A stretch of 57,198 nucleotides of DNA from Acidobacteriota bacterium (GTDB lineage: Bacteria; Acidobacteriota; Terriglobia; Bryobacterales; Bryobacteraceae). The DNA lies in NCBI GenBank assembly GCA_026393985.1, contig JAPKZB010000076.1:1-57198 (forward strand). The letters run 5' to 3'. Position 1 is the first letter of the stretch. Every line of letters begins with the position of its first letter. Positions 15,981-25,700 of the stretch are shown here, one piece after another. Under the pieces are notes generated by a model. That model was not told the DNA's origin and made no database searches. It saw only the letters and a program-made list of their open reading frames with translations. The position numbers were made by a program, and so were the translations under genes.

Positions 15981-17294
15981 TCAGCCCGCGCGCTTCCGGC
16001 CCGGCAGATCCCAGAAAAGCCACAGCGCCACGGCCGACACGAGGATCGGAATCGGCCCGGCGAGGAACGCCAGATCGTACGACCCCGTACGGTCAATGTA
16101 CGCCCCCAGCGGCTTCTGCAGGCTCGAACCGCTGATCCAGGCAATAAAGCTCAACAATCCTGTAACCAGCCCGATGTGGCGTTGCGAAAGCTCCTGCGTA
16201 AAGGCGTAATAGCACGGGAACACCCCCAGGCTGCCCGCTGCCGTCATCATCAGTACGGTCAGCGCGGCCGCCACCGGGGGCACTCCCGGAATCGTCCACT
16301 CCCCCCGCGACAGCGCCGGCAACTGCGTCGCCGAAAGCACCAGTACCGCGCAAACCGAAAAAACCCACCGGCGGGAGTTCAGCACCGAAAAGCCCTTCCG
16401 ATGCAGCCATAGCGTGGCCGCCCCGGCGCCCAGGCAGCCAATGTCGGTCAGGATGTAATAGGCCGGTAGAATCTGCCCCAGCGTCTGCTGCTCCGTAAAC
16501 GCGAGACCGGCCTTGTCCTGCAGCGCCAGCGGCAGCCAGACCCGGTAGATCGACCACGTCGTGTTGATCGAGCAAACCACCACCACCAGGAGCCAGAAAC
16601 GGTGGTCGCCGACCAGCTGCTTCAAGCCGGCCAGCCAGTGGGGACGCTCCTGCTGCTGCTCGGCGGCAGGCAGTGCAAAGCTCGCGCCCCGCATCGTCCA
16701 CACCCACGCCGCCACCCAGAAGACGCCCATCGCGCCAATCGCGATGAAGGGCAGACGCCAGCTTCCCGGTGCCGGGGTGAGCATCGTGTTGATGATCAGC
16801 GGCGTCACAATCGCGCCAATCGAAACGCCCGACTGCAGGATCGAGTTCCCCAGCGCGCGCGCCTCGGGCGGCAACAGCCGCTGTGTCGTCTGCAGCGCGC
16901 AGGGCCAATGGCCAGACTCAAACAGCCCCAGCAGCGTCCGGCAGAGCAGCAGACTCGAAACCGTGTTCAGCCCCCCGAACTCGCCGGCGTATGCCGTCAG
17001 CACGCCCATCGCCGACCACAGCGTCAGCACGATCGGGTACACCCACCTCGGGCTGAACCGGTCCACCAGCGGGCCAAAAAACAGCGCGCCAAACGCAAAG
17101 GCGTAGCCAAAGAACTGCTCCACCATGCCGTAGTCGGCGTTGGTCAGCCGGAGCTCGTCAATCACCCGCCGCGAAACGCTCGCCAGCGTCATGCGGTCCA
17201 TGTAGTTGATCGTGCTCGCCAGCAGCAACAGGCCGCACACCCACCACTTCCAACTCTTCGCGCTCCGGTCTACAGCCAACTGTGGCCATCCCAA
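15981..17294 (-). CDS. MFS transporter, anion:cation symporter-like
   Basis: A 437-residue inner-membrane transporter of the major facilitator superfamily with about 12 hydrophobic segments. Segment 1 begins at WWVCGLLLLASTINYMDRMTLASVSRRVIDEL, the N-terminal signature of the anion:cation symporter (hexuronate/sialate/phthalate-type) branch. GPLVDRFSPRW is the loop 2-3 motif. The annotated start is TTG at 17294. A second in-frame TTG lies at 17279, and both overlap the creatininase stop (17270). It is the last gene of a minus-strand run beginning with the receptor at 26417, so it probably carries a hydrolysis product such as an organic acid. Confidence 0.85.
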   Translation of the reverse strand: MGWPQLAVDRSAKSWKWWVCGLLLLASTINYMDRMTLASVSRRVIDELRLTNADYGMVEQFFGYAFAFGALFFGPLVDRFSPRWVYPIVLTLWSAMGVLTAYAGEFGGLNTVSSLLLCRTLLGLFESGHWPCALQTTQRLLPPEARALGNSILQSGVSIGAIVTPLIINTMLTPAPGSWRLPFIAIGAMGVFWVAAWVWTMRGASFALPAAEQQQERPHWLAGLKQLVGDHRFWLLVVVVCSINTTWSIYRVWLPLALQDKAGLAFTEQQTLGQILPAYYILTDIGCLGAGAATLWLHRKGFSVLNSRRWVFSVCAVLVLSATQLPALSRGEWTIPGVPPVAAALTVLMMTAAGSLGVFPCYYAFTQELSQRHIGLVTGLLSFIAWISGSSLQKPLGAYIDRTGSYDLAFLAGPIPILVSAVALWLFWDLPGRKRAG

Positions 17295-18013
17295 GCCGCC
17301 ATGCGGCGCACGAAGTCAACCACTCCCTGCGAGAACTGGCCCAGCAGCGCTTCGCCCTTCTCCGGGCTCGCAAAGCGGGGGGAGCCGATGTGGCCGGTCG
17401 GCGTGCGCTCTTTGGTAATCCAGCCGCGGTAGGCCGGATCGAACGCGTAGCCGTTCGGGACGTCGGCCAGCTGCGTCACGTCGCCCTGCACGAGGCCAGG
17501 CGCAATCACCATCATCATCGACGTCTCCCATTCGCAGGCATGGCCCATGTAGTTCTGCTCGTAGCCGGCTGGCGCGGCCAGGTCCCAATACGAAGAGAAG
17601 AGCAGCAGCAGGTCCTGCCGCTGCCGGTACTGCTGGCGCAGTTCAAACACCACCTGCTTGGCCGGGACGATGTTGCCGCCGTGGCCGTTGAGGAAGTAAA
17701 TGCGCTGAAACCCATGCTGCAGGTAGTTTTCCGCCAGCGCCGCCAGCAAATCGAGATAGAGCCGCGGCGGCGCGGAGACCGTGCCGGGGTAGTCCGTATG
17801 GTGGTGCGAATTGCCGAGCCACTGTAGCGGCGCGAACAGGGCTTCCGCGCCCAGCACGCCCTCGGCGCGCCGGACCACTTCGCCCAGCAGGAAGCTGTCC
17901 GTGTAGACGGGCAGATGGTGCCCGTGTTGTTCCACGGCGGCGATCGGCAGGATGACGGGAGTCGACTTCGGGATAGCCTGCACCTGCTGCCAGGTCAGAT
18001 TCGCGGCGTACAT
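17270..18013 (-). CDS. Creatininase-family amidohydrolase
   Basis: A 247-residue protein of the creatininase family (PF02633), metal-dependent cyclic-amide or amide hydrolases. Signatures are the metal-binding segment PIAAVEQHGHHLPVYTD (about residues 26-42) and FLNGHGGNIVPAKQ (about 115-128). The ATG at 18013 opens the family-like sequence (MYAANLTWQQ) and lies 4 bp after the stop of the S15 hydrolase. The open frame continues further upstream but that part only mirrors the neighbouring gene. The family includes creatininase, formamide-releasing deformylases and the mycofactocin peptidase MftE, so the reaction is not fixed by homology. It overlaps the following MFS gene by 10-25 bp, and the whole run is likely one transcript. 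Confidence 0.85.
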   Translation of the reverse strand: MYAANLTWQQVQAIPKSTPVILPIAAVEQHGHHLPVYTDSFLLGEVVRRAEGVLGAEALFAPLQWLGNSHHHTDYPGTVSAPPRLYLDLLAALAENYLQHGFQRIYFLNGHGGNIVPAKQVVFELRQQYRQRQDLLLLFSSYWDLAAPAGYEQNYMGHACEWETSMMMVIAPGLVQGDVTQLADVPNGYAFDPAYRGWITKERTPTGHIGSPRFASPEKGEALLGQFSQGVVDFVRRMAAWDGHSWL

Positions 18014-18017
18014 AGGG

Positions 18018-19772
18018 TTATCGTTTCCTCGTGGGGATAACGGGCAGCACAACGTAGGATGGTGTTGCTTTGCTGTGCTGGATCGTCTGGGTGGCAATGC
18101 GGGTTTTCGTCGACGTGCCGAAGGCTTCGCCGGTGTTGGGGTTGCGGTCGAACTGCGGGAAGTGGGAGCTCGTGATGTCGATGCGAATCCGGTGGCCGGG
18201 CTGGAACTCGACGGCCGTTCCCACCAGGTCGATCGTGAACTCATACGTCTTGCCCGGCTGCAGCAGTTGCGGCTTGTCCGCCCCGGCGCGGTAGCGGGCG
18301 CGGATGATGCCTTCGGCCATGTTCAGCGCGCGGCCATCGGGATACACATCGATGAGCTTGGCGACGAAGTCGGTATCGGGCCCGTCCGAGGCGGCATGCA
18401 GCACCACCTTGACGGGCCCCGCGATCTCGACCGGTTCGCGGAGGTACTCCGAGGTGTAGCGCAGGATGTCGCCACGCGAGTCAAACGGGCGCTGATCCTT
18501 GGGCCCGGCGGGCGTCGGCGTGCCGCAGCAGTTGTTCCCGCCCAGCGAGGGCACCGGGTTCTGCGGGTCGTAACGATAGCTGGCCGCCGGCGCGGCGGCG
18601 GCCGGTTCGGCCCAGTCGAGTTTGCCGCCGGCGTGCAGATACATGTTCTTATACTGCGTGCGGGCAATGGGATATTCGTTCTCGCCGACCCACTCGTTGC
18701 GGCCCATCACGAACAGCTTCACGGGCGGCTCTTTATCGAGGCCATTGGCCAGGCCTTTGAGGTGATAGTCGAAGTACTGCAGCTCGAGCGAGTGCTGGTC
18801 GACGTGCGCGTGGGCGCCGAAGTCGAGGTCGCCAAATTTCTGCGACGAGCCGTGGCCCCAGGGGCCGATCACCAGCCGGGATTGCTTCCGGGCCTGTTCC
18901 GTCGCGCCCTTCTTCGACAGCAGCGCATAGCCGCGCAGCGTGCCCTGGCTGAAGATATCGAACCAGCCGCCAAACGTATGTGCCGGGGCCGTGATCTGGT
19001 CCATCACCTCTTCGGCGTTGAGCTTCTTCCAGTAGTCATCGTAGTCGGGATGCGCAATCCAGTCTTTGTAGAACTGCGCGTTACGGCCGGCCAGCTGCTG
19101 CATGGTGTTGAGCGGCAGGTGGCGCTGCATCTGATCAAAGTGGATCGCGTCGACGCCGCCAATCGTGTGGGGTCCCGTGTTCTGCATAATACGGGACTCC
19201 TGCCGCACCGGGCCCCAGCCGAAGTTGAAGCTCAGCCGCCAGCCGCCGTTCAGCGTAATCCAGTCGTGGTAGAGGCTCGTGGCGGCCACGGCCGGGAACA
19301 TGGCCACCAGATGCGGCGGCTTGGCCATCGCCGCGCGCCACTGTACGTGGCCGAGGTAGGAGCCGCCTTGCATGCCCACCTTGCCGTTGGACCAGGGCTG
19401 CGCCGCGGCCCATTCCACTGTGTCGTAGCCGTCGTTGATATCGTCGCGGAAGGGCTCCCAGCGGCCTTCGGATTCGTGGCGGCCGCGGACGTCCTGGAAG
19501 ACGAACACGTAGCCGCGCTGTGCAAAGAATACCGCGGCGTCGTAGGCCGCAGGCGCGCGCTCGGTGGAGTAGGGCGTCCGGCAGACGATCACCGGATACT
19601 TGCCCGGCTTCACCGGCCGGAACACATCGGCGTACAGCTTCACCCCGTCGCGCATCGGAATGCCGACGAGGTTGTCCATCACAATATCGTTGGTGGGCGC
19701 GTAAGCCTTCGGGAAGGTGGCCTGCGCCAGCAGGTGGAACGAAAGGGCGGCGAGCAGAAGTAAGAGGCGCAT
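18018..19772 (-). CDS. CocE/NonD-family (S15) hydrolase, exported
   Basis: A 584-residue alpha/beta hydrolase of the X-Pro dipeptidyl-peptidase/cocaine esterase family. The start at 19772 opens a clear signal peptide (MRLLLLLAALSFHLLAQ); an 11-codon upstream extension is possible but unneeded. The nucleophile Ser is in GGSYLGHVQW (about residue 148). The catalytic Asp is probably in FGGWFDIFSQG (about 275) and the His in GPWGHGSSQ (about 315). A C-terminal jelly-roll domain (about 390-580, ending in the FDRNPNTGE region) is typical. Such enzymes cleave esters or amides of acyl or prolyl groups. Export to the periplasm places it upstream of the cytoplasmic steps of the cluster. A 48-bp gap separates it from the preceding gene. 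Confidence 0.87.
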   Translation of the reverse strand: MRLLLLLAALSFHLLAQATFPKAYAPTNDIVMDNLVGIPMRDGVKLYADVFRPVKPGKYPVIVCRTPYSTERAPAAYDAAVFFAQRGYVFVFQDVRGRHESEGRWEPFRDDINDGYDTVEWAAAQPWSNGKVGMQGGSYLGHVQWRAAMAKPPHLVAMFPAVAATSLYHDWITLNGGWRLSFNFGWGPVRQESRIMQNTGPHTIGGVDAIHFDQMQRHLPLNTMQQLAGRNAQFYKDWIAHPDYDDYWKKLNAEEVMDQITAPAHTFGGWFDIFSQGTLRGYALLSKKGATEQARKQSRLVIGPWGHGSSQKFGDLDFGAHAHVDQHSLELQYFDYHLKGLANGLDKEPPVKLFVMGRNEWVGENEYPIARTQYKNMYLHAGGKLDWAEPAAAAPAASYRYDPQNPVPSLGGNNCCGTPTPAGPKDQRPFDSRGDILRYTSEYLREPVEIAGPVKVVLHAASDGPDTDFVAKLIDVYPDGRALNMAEGIIRARYRAGADKPQLLQPGKTYEFTIDLVGTAVEFQPGHRIRIDITSSHFPQFDRNPNTGEAFGTSTKTRIATQTIQHSKATPSYVVLPVIPTRKR

Positions 19773-19820
19773 GATCAAGGGAAAGTATATATCGCCCCGA
19801 ACCAACGCCCCAACCGAACG

Positions 19821-21440
19821 CTACTCTCCCAGATAGCGGCTCAATACATTGGCGGTGATCCGCGAAACCTGCGGGTCGACGAGCAGCGACGCGGGCCAGG
19901 TAATCGAGCTGGCCGCAAACACCGCACCGCCCGAAGGCGTCTCATAACACGCCATCTCCGCCCCTCCGTTCTCCGGGTTCAGCCCCTTGGCCAGCAGCTC
20001 CGTTCCCGGCGGGGCATAGCGGCTGATCCGGTCCATCTCGTGGCCGGAGGCGCCGCCCGGACAGCGCTCCTGCAAGCTCGCCGCACCGAACAGATCGCCC
20101 TCCCGCAGACCCGTTCCGGCGAAGACCCAGTGGTCCGGCTTCACCACCCGGTATGGTGCGCCGGTCATCAACCCCAATGCCGAACAGGTCACGCCCAGCA
20201 GCGAGCCATCCGGCTCGTGAACCATGTGCATGCGGCTTTCATAGCAGGCGGGGTCGGTCGGATCGACGAGATAGCCGGTTTCGTCCTCCTTCATCATCTG
20301 CGTCTTGCAGCGCATGGTGCCCTCGTCAAGAAACTCAACTTCGCACGAATAGCCGTTGGCCCCGAGGTACAGGAACCGCCCGCCCCGCTCATGCACCCAG
20401 GACTTGATCCGGTCAAACATCGGCACCGTGACGTACTCCGGATGCACGCTCGCAATCAGCACGCGGTAGCGGTCCAGATCAAGCTGGCCAAAGTGCAGGT
20501 GCGACTCGGCATAGAGGTCGTACTCGTAGCCCTCGCGTTCAAGCCAGCCCAGCGTGCGCCATTCAGCCGGCGCCAGATGGCTCGCCTGCCGGCCCGCGAT
20601 CGGATCCGTCACCTGCGTCTGTTCCGGTACGTGGCAGCCGATCTCCGGCCGCTCAAACGAGATCGGCGGATAGTGGTCGTTCGGGTAGCGGAAGCCCGAA
20701 AAGCCGGTTTTCTGGTAGCGTTCGAGATCGAGCCGCGCGTTCAGCGGAGGCGCCGCCGGCAGGCCTTCGGGATGGATGTAGTTGCTGCGTCCCCCGAAAT
20801 TGTTGTACGCGTTCCAGTTGATGTTCGAGCAGAGCACGGCGATCTTCGCTTTCGGCGCCGCCGGGGCGACAATCCACGGGAACGAGAAGAACGCCCCGGA
20901 CTCGCCCTTGGCGTGCAGATAGTACAAGCCGCTTCGCTCGGGGCCGGTGACAAACTGCGTATGGTGCGGATTGTCGTAGCCGCGTTTGTTCCATTCGACG
21001 CCGGTCTGCGCGTAGTCGCCGTCCGGCGTCACCTGCATCGTCGCCCGCGGACCGTGCTCATCAAACCAGCCGATATCGCGGATATGCTCCTTGCGATAGC
21101 CGTACCGCCAGACGCTCAAATGATACGGCTCCACCGCGTGCACCCGGAACTCGCTCCGCTCCCCGCTCCGTACCCACTTCGGCCACACATAGCCCAGCAG
21201 ACTGTCCGACAGCAGTCGGAACTGATATGGCCTCGCCGCATCGGCCACCATCTCCACGCTCTTTGCGCCATAGCCGCGGCAGCACAGCGACACGCGATAC
21301 GGCCCCGGTTCGAGGTCCGCATAGACCGCCCCTCGCGGCGTCGACCGTACCACCGCCACCGATTCGCCCTCCCGCTCGAACTCCACCAGCACCTCGCCGA
21401 TCGCAAGGTACCGCTCATCGCTCACGTAGCCAACCAGCAT
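19821..21440 (-). CDS. N,N-dimethylformamidase beta-subunit-like protein
   Basis: A 539-residue protein matching the large-subunit family of N,N-dimethylformamidase. Recognisable pieces are SGLYYLHAKGES (about 170-181), SNINWNAYNNFGGRSNY (about 203-219), and the glutamine-amidotransferase-like core segment LIASVHPEYVTVPMFDRIKSW followed by GGRFLYLGANGY (about 330-370). The true enzyme uses a mononuclear iron site to hydrolyse dimethylformamide to dimethylamine and formate, and needs a small subunit that is not seen here. The N-terminal 100 residues look like a beta-sandwich. No signal peptide. The start codon abuts the stop of the MFS gene (0 bp gap). The substrate is unknown, and the family is widespread in bacteria that do not use dimethylformamide. 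Confidence 0.78.
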   Translation of the reverse strand: MLVGYVSDERYLAIGEVLVEFEREGESVAVVRSTPRGAVYADLEPGPYRVSLCCRGYGAKSVEMVADAARPYQFRLLSDSLLGYVWPKWVRSGERSEFRVHAVEPYHLSVWRYGYRKEHIRDIGWFDEHGPRATMQVTPDGDYAQTGVEWNKRGYDNPHHTQFVTGPERSGLYYLHAKGESGAFFSFPWIVAPAAPKAKIAVLCSNINWNAYNNFGGRSNYIHPEGLPAAPPLNARLDLERYQKTGFSGFRYPNDHYPPISFERPEIGCHVPEQTQVTDPIAGRQASHLAPAEWRTLGWLEREGYEYDLYAESHLHFGQLDLDRYRVLIASVHPEYVTVPMFDRIKSWVHERGGRFLYLGANGYSCEVEFLDEGTMRCKTQMMKEDETGYLVDPTDPACYESRMHMVHEPDGSLLGVTCSALGLMTGAPYRVVKPDHWVFAGTGLREGDLFGAASLQERCPGGASGHEMDRISRYAPPGTELLAKGLNPENGGAEMACYETPSGGAVFAASSITWPASLLVDPQVSRITANVLSRYLGE

Positions 21441-22676
21441 CTACTCTCCTTTCCGCCCCGCCCGGCTGCCGGCCACACCCAGCGTCAGCGCGCAAAGCAT
21501 TCCGAACAGCGACAGGGCGCTGAAAACGAACAACGTACCATAGGCCGGCCGCAGCGCACCGACCAACAGCGGCGCCAGCGTCCCGCCCAGCGCCGAGATC
21601 ATGTTCACCGATCCCACGGCGAGTCCACGGCAATCCTCGGGCACCACCTCGAAGGCGAATGCAATGTAGTTGGCCGAGTAGAAGCCCTTGAAGATGGCGT
21701 AGAGCGCCGTGGCGGCCTGCACCTGCGCCAGGCTCTCCCCGGCGCCGATCCCGTAGAAACACCCGCACGCCAGCAGCAGCCCGCCCACCATCACCGCCAG
21801 CCGCCCTCGCCGGTACCGCATCGCCACCCAGTCGCCGAGACAGGCGCCCAGAAACATCCCCGTGATCATCGGCACCTCAATCGCCGTCGTCGCCGCCACG
21901 GCCGCCTGCGTCATCGGCAGTTGAAACCGCGCGTGCAGAATATCGGGCAGCCACGTGTAGAGCGTCCACACGTTCGACCCCACGGCCACCGCGCACAGGC
22001 AGATCAGCGCATAGGACGGAATCGCCAGCATGCGAAAAAAACCGGTGCGCGGCGCGGGTGGGCCGCTTGCTGCCGGGGCCGCTGCCGCCGGCCCCGCCTC
22101 GCGCAGCACCAGACGCAACACCAGCGCGTAGGCCGCCGTTACCCCGGCCAGCCCCCATAGCATCGCCCGCCACCCCAGGCTCTCCGCCCCCGCCGCGCCG
22201 TAGTATCCGCCCGCCATCACCCCCACGCTCTGCCCCGTCGAATGCAGCGCAATCGCCCGGGCCCGCGTCTCCGGTCCGTGCATCGTGCCAATCAACGCCA
22301 GCGCCGCCGGCACGTAGAACGACTGCGCCAGGCCCATCAGCGACCGCCCCGCCAGCAGCCACTCCGGCGTCGACGCCAACCCCGTCAGCGCCAGTGCCGC
22401 GCCGGAGCACAGCAGACTCGCGGCGATCAACCGCTGTTTCGACACGCGGTCCGCCACCCCGCCGCCGAATGCGTTCGCCACCCCGTAGACCCAGCCGAAA
22501 ACCGTCGTCGTCAGCGCTAGCTGCATCTCCGTGAATCCCAGCTCCGAACGCAACACCGGGAAGATGGAGTACAGCGACTGCCGGGCCATGTACGCCAAGG
22601 CAAAGGCCACCCACAGGAAGACGATCAGACCCCAGCGGCCGCCCCACCGCGCTACCTTGCTGCCGTCTTCACTCAT
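21441..22676 (-). CDS. MFS transporter
   Basis: A 411-residue major facilitator superfamily permease with about 12 membrane segments. The loop 2-3 signature appears as GGGVADRVSKQRL (about residues 72-84). A central cytoplasmic loop near 200-220 is Ala/Pro-rich. It differs clearly from the other MFS protein of this cluster, so the two probably move different compounds. The gene follows the receptor at 57 bp and precedes the dimethylformamidase-like gene with no gap. Its position right after the outer-membrane receptor suggests that it imports the substrate, or a periplasmic hydrolysis product, across the inner membrane. Confidence 0.85.
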   Translation of the reverse strand: MSEDGSKVARWGGRWGLIVFLWVAFALAYMARQSLYSIFPVLRSELGFTEMQLALTTTVFGWVYGVANAFGGGVADRVSKQRLIAASLLCSGAALALTGLASTPEWLLAGRSLMGLAQSFYVPAALALIGTMHGPETRARAIALHSTGQSVGVMAGGYYGAAGAESLGWRAMLWGLAGVTAAYALVLRLVLREAGPAAAAPAASGPPAPRTGFFRMLAIPSYALICLCAVAVGSNVWTLYTWLPDILHARFQLPMTQAAVAATTAIEVPMITGMFLGACLGDWVAMRYRRGRLAVMVGGLLLACGCFYGIGAGESLAQVQAATALYAIFKGFYSANYIAFAFEVVPEDCRGLAVGSVNMISALGGTLAPLLVGALRPAYGTLFVFSALSLFGMLCALTLGVAGSRAGRKGE

Positions 22677-22700
22677 GGAACCTGCCCATCATAACTCCAT

Positions 22701-22721
22701 CCCGGGCCTCCCCCACCCGGG
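22701..22721 (-). other. Small hairpin between receptor and MFS genes
   Basis: Two CCCGGG palindromes (22701-22706 and 22716-22721) can pair across a 9-nt loop in the 57-bp gap after the receptor. It could lower read-through into the downstream enzymes, a common way to make more receptor than enzyme. Weak evidence. Confidence 0.2.
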
Positions 22722-22733
22722 CGGGTTATTCCG

Positions 22734-25700
22734 CTACCACGTCAGCCGCAGCGTTAGCTGCAGATTGCGCGGCGTGTTGTTCGAAAAGCGGGTCAACAGA
22801 ATGCCGCTCGTGCTGTCGGGCAGCGGCAGTCCCGGATTGTTCAACACGCCGAAGAAGTCCACGTTCAGGCGGGCCACCAGGCTCTCGTTGATCCGTACCG
22901 ATTTAAATAGCGACGAGTTCAGCGCAAACACCCACGGCGCGGGCAGAAACTGGTTCCGCCACGGGTGCAGGTTCGTGTTCACCGAGGTCTGCTGCAGCGC
23001 GCCGTTGGCGAGCCGCACAAAAACAGTGTTCGTCTCGTAGAAGCGGGCGTTGGGGTCGTTCGGATTCGGCGTCGCCGGCGTCGGCCAGACCGGCTGGCTC
23101 GAAGGCTGGTAGCTCGAAGGAACGCCCATCACCCCGTTCGGCTGGCCGTTGGCCGCCGTCGAGTTGATCCGGTTGGCCGGAATGTAGCCGTTGTAGTAGA
23201 GCCAGCCGTCAAAGCACACGCCGCTGCGGCAGTCCTTCACCGGCACGTTCCGGTCGTTCAGCTGCACCGTGCCCAGGCTCCCCCAGTTGCCGGCGCCGAG
23301 TGTGAAGTACCGGCTGAACCACTCGCCGTTGCCGCCCACCTGCCAGCCGCCAATCAGGGCGTCCACGGCGCGATTGGCGTTCCGGCCCCAGTGCTTGCCT
23401 TTCCCGAAGGGCAGATCCGCCACCCAGTTCCAGTTCAGGCGGTGCTTCGGTATCGAAGGGTCGCGCCGGTAGTTCAGGAACCGGTTCAACTGGTTGTAAT
23501 CCTCGGGTACCGCGCCGCGCAGATAGAGATTCGGCGTCAGCATGTTGTCATCCCGCCAACCGTCGCCGGCCACCCGCATTGCATTCGAAAGCGTGTAGAA
23601 GAACTGGAAGCCCAGGCCTTGCGCATAGCGCCGCTGCACTTCGAGGGTGATGTTGTTGCTGTTCGACCAGCCCGTCTTCCGGTACTGCTGAATGGTGCCA
23701 AGCGTCTGCCGGTCATGGTTGCGGCGGATCACCCCGGCAAACTCGCCCGAAGGCAGCGGCTGCCCCGTATTGGAGAACCAGACGTAGTCGTTCGGGGCGT
23801 TGTTGTAGCTGTACCACTGGCTCAGTCGCATGCCGTGCGTGCCGACGTAGGCCACCCGCAGGCTCGTGTTCGCGAACAGCTCCCGCTCCACTGCCAGGTT
23901 CCACTCGTGGGCCCGCGCCGTCGGCTGGTTCGGGTCGAAGTGGTACATCACGCCCGCCCCGCGGGCAATCGTCAGCCGGCGATTGATGTCAATCACGTTC
24001 GCGCTGTTCTGCCCCGCCACCACCGTGGGAACCGAACGCAGCAGGAAATTAGGCAGGCCGTCCGGACTCGTCTGCGCGTTGGTCGGGTTGAATTCCAGCA
24101 CCGCCTGTCCCGGCGCATTCTGCGCCATCGTGGCGTTGTACAGCCGCAGCGACTCCGGAAAAGCAAACAGCGCGTAGCCGCCCCGGATCACCATCGGTCG
24201 GCTCCCATCCCGCAGCCGGTAGGCAAATCCGGCCCGGGGGCCGAAGTCCAACCGGTTCGGGTTGACAAACCGGGAAGGCAACCCGGACTGCTCCACCTGC
24301 TGGTAACGGATATTGATGGCATCGTAAGCCTGCACGATGGACGGCAGGGTCAGGCCCAACTGCGCCAGGTTTTCAAGCGGCCGCCCCAGCACCACCGTGC
24401 GGGCGTCCATGTTGTATCCGATCAGGCCGTTGTTGGCCTCCACCGGGGGCACGTTGTACTCATAGCGCAGACCCAGATTCAACGTCAGCCGCGGACGCAC
24501 CTTCCAGTTGTCTTGAAAATAGAGGGCCCGTTCGCCGGACCGCATCCGGAACCAGCCGCGGTTGAACCGCGCGTTGTAGTTGGCCAGCCCCATGTGGAAG
24601 TTGGCGCTGTTATGGCCGGTCAGCGGCAGCGAGCTAAACGCTGAACCCGTCGAAGGATCAAACAACCCGCTCGCATTGGTCGCAAAGTTGTGATTGCCAG
24701 CGGCCTCCGTCTGGTCCACCAGCGTATCGAGCCGCTCATAGCGGAACCGCCCGCCGAACTGAAATTCGTGCCGGCCGCTCACCTTCGTCAGGTTCTCGTC
24801 AATCATCACCACATTCGCGTAGTTCAGCGTGTAATTGATCCCCGTGTCCCAGTTCATGCGGAAACCGGCGTTCTGAATGCGCGGATGTCCGCCCCCGTTG
24901 AAGGGGTTCGGCAGCCCATACTCCCGGGCGATGTTCGACAGGCCTCCCAGCGGAATCTGCCCGCGATAATCCCGCGCCACGCTCACCACCGTCTCGCTGA
25001 AGAACGTCGGAGAGAAAGTGTGCGTCCACGAAGCTACCCCGTTGTCGTTCTGCCCTTCGTCAATCGCGCCATTGGCTCGGCCGTCGAGCGAGGTGGGTGT
25101 CCCCGCATCAATGCCGCTCGACGTACGCCACGCGTAGGAGCGGTTCGAGGAGTAACGGAAAAAAATCTGATCCTTGTCCGAAAGCCGGTGGTCGACGCGC
25201 GCCGTCACCGTCCAGTCGTTCCGGTTGCTGAAGCCGGTTCCGAACCAGTTATCGGTCACCAGCGGATTCACATCTGGCTGCGTGGGCAGCGGCGTGATGT
25301 TATAGAGCGCGGTGGCCAGCGGACTGCGCCGGTTGGCCGGAATCCGGTTACCCACAAACGGTACCCGGCTCCAGTTCTGCTCCCGGCCCGCCGTGCTCCA
25401 CGGGTCATACAGCGTAAACCGGCGCCCCGCGCCATCGATCAATCCGCTAAAGTCGCCCTCTCGCATCGCGGCCGTCGGCATCGTAATCGCCCGCGTCGCC
25501 GCCGAACGCAGCCGCAGCCCCTCGTAGGCTGCGAAGAAGAACGTCCGGTCCTTGCCCTTGTACAGCTTCGGCAGCGTGATCGGCCCTCCGGCCGAGGCCC
25601 CAAACTCGTTCCGAATCAGCTGCGGCGGCTTGGTGAAGAAATCCTGTCGCGCCCGCGCCACCCCCAGCCCACTGTTCCGGTGCGTTTCAAACAGCGCTCC

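Noticed and set aside
18014-18244. Upstream extension of the creatininase frame
   Set aside because: The extra 77 residues are Ser/Arg/Pro-rich shadow of the S15 hydrolase; the family start fits ATG 18013.
17952-19763. Plus-strand frame of about 600 codons opposite the S15 hydrolase
   Set aside because: No motif, Arg/Val/Gly-rich, and the opposite strand has catalytic residues and signal peptide of a known family.
20040-22160. Plus-strand frame of about 700 codons opposite the dimethylformamidase-like and MFS genes
   Set aside because: Arg/Gln/His/Pro-rich nonsense composition that spans two real genes on the other strand.
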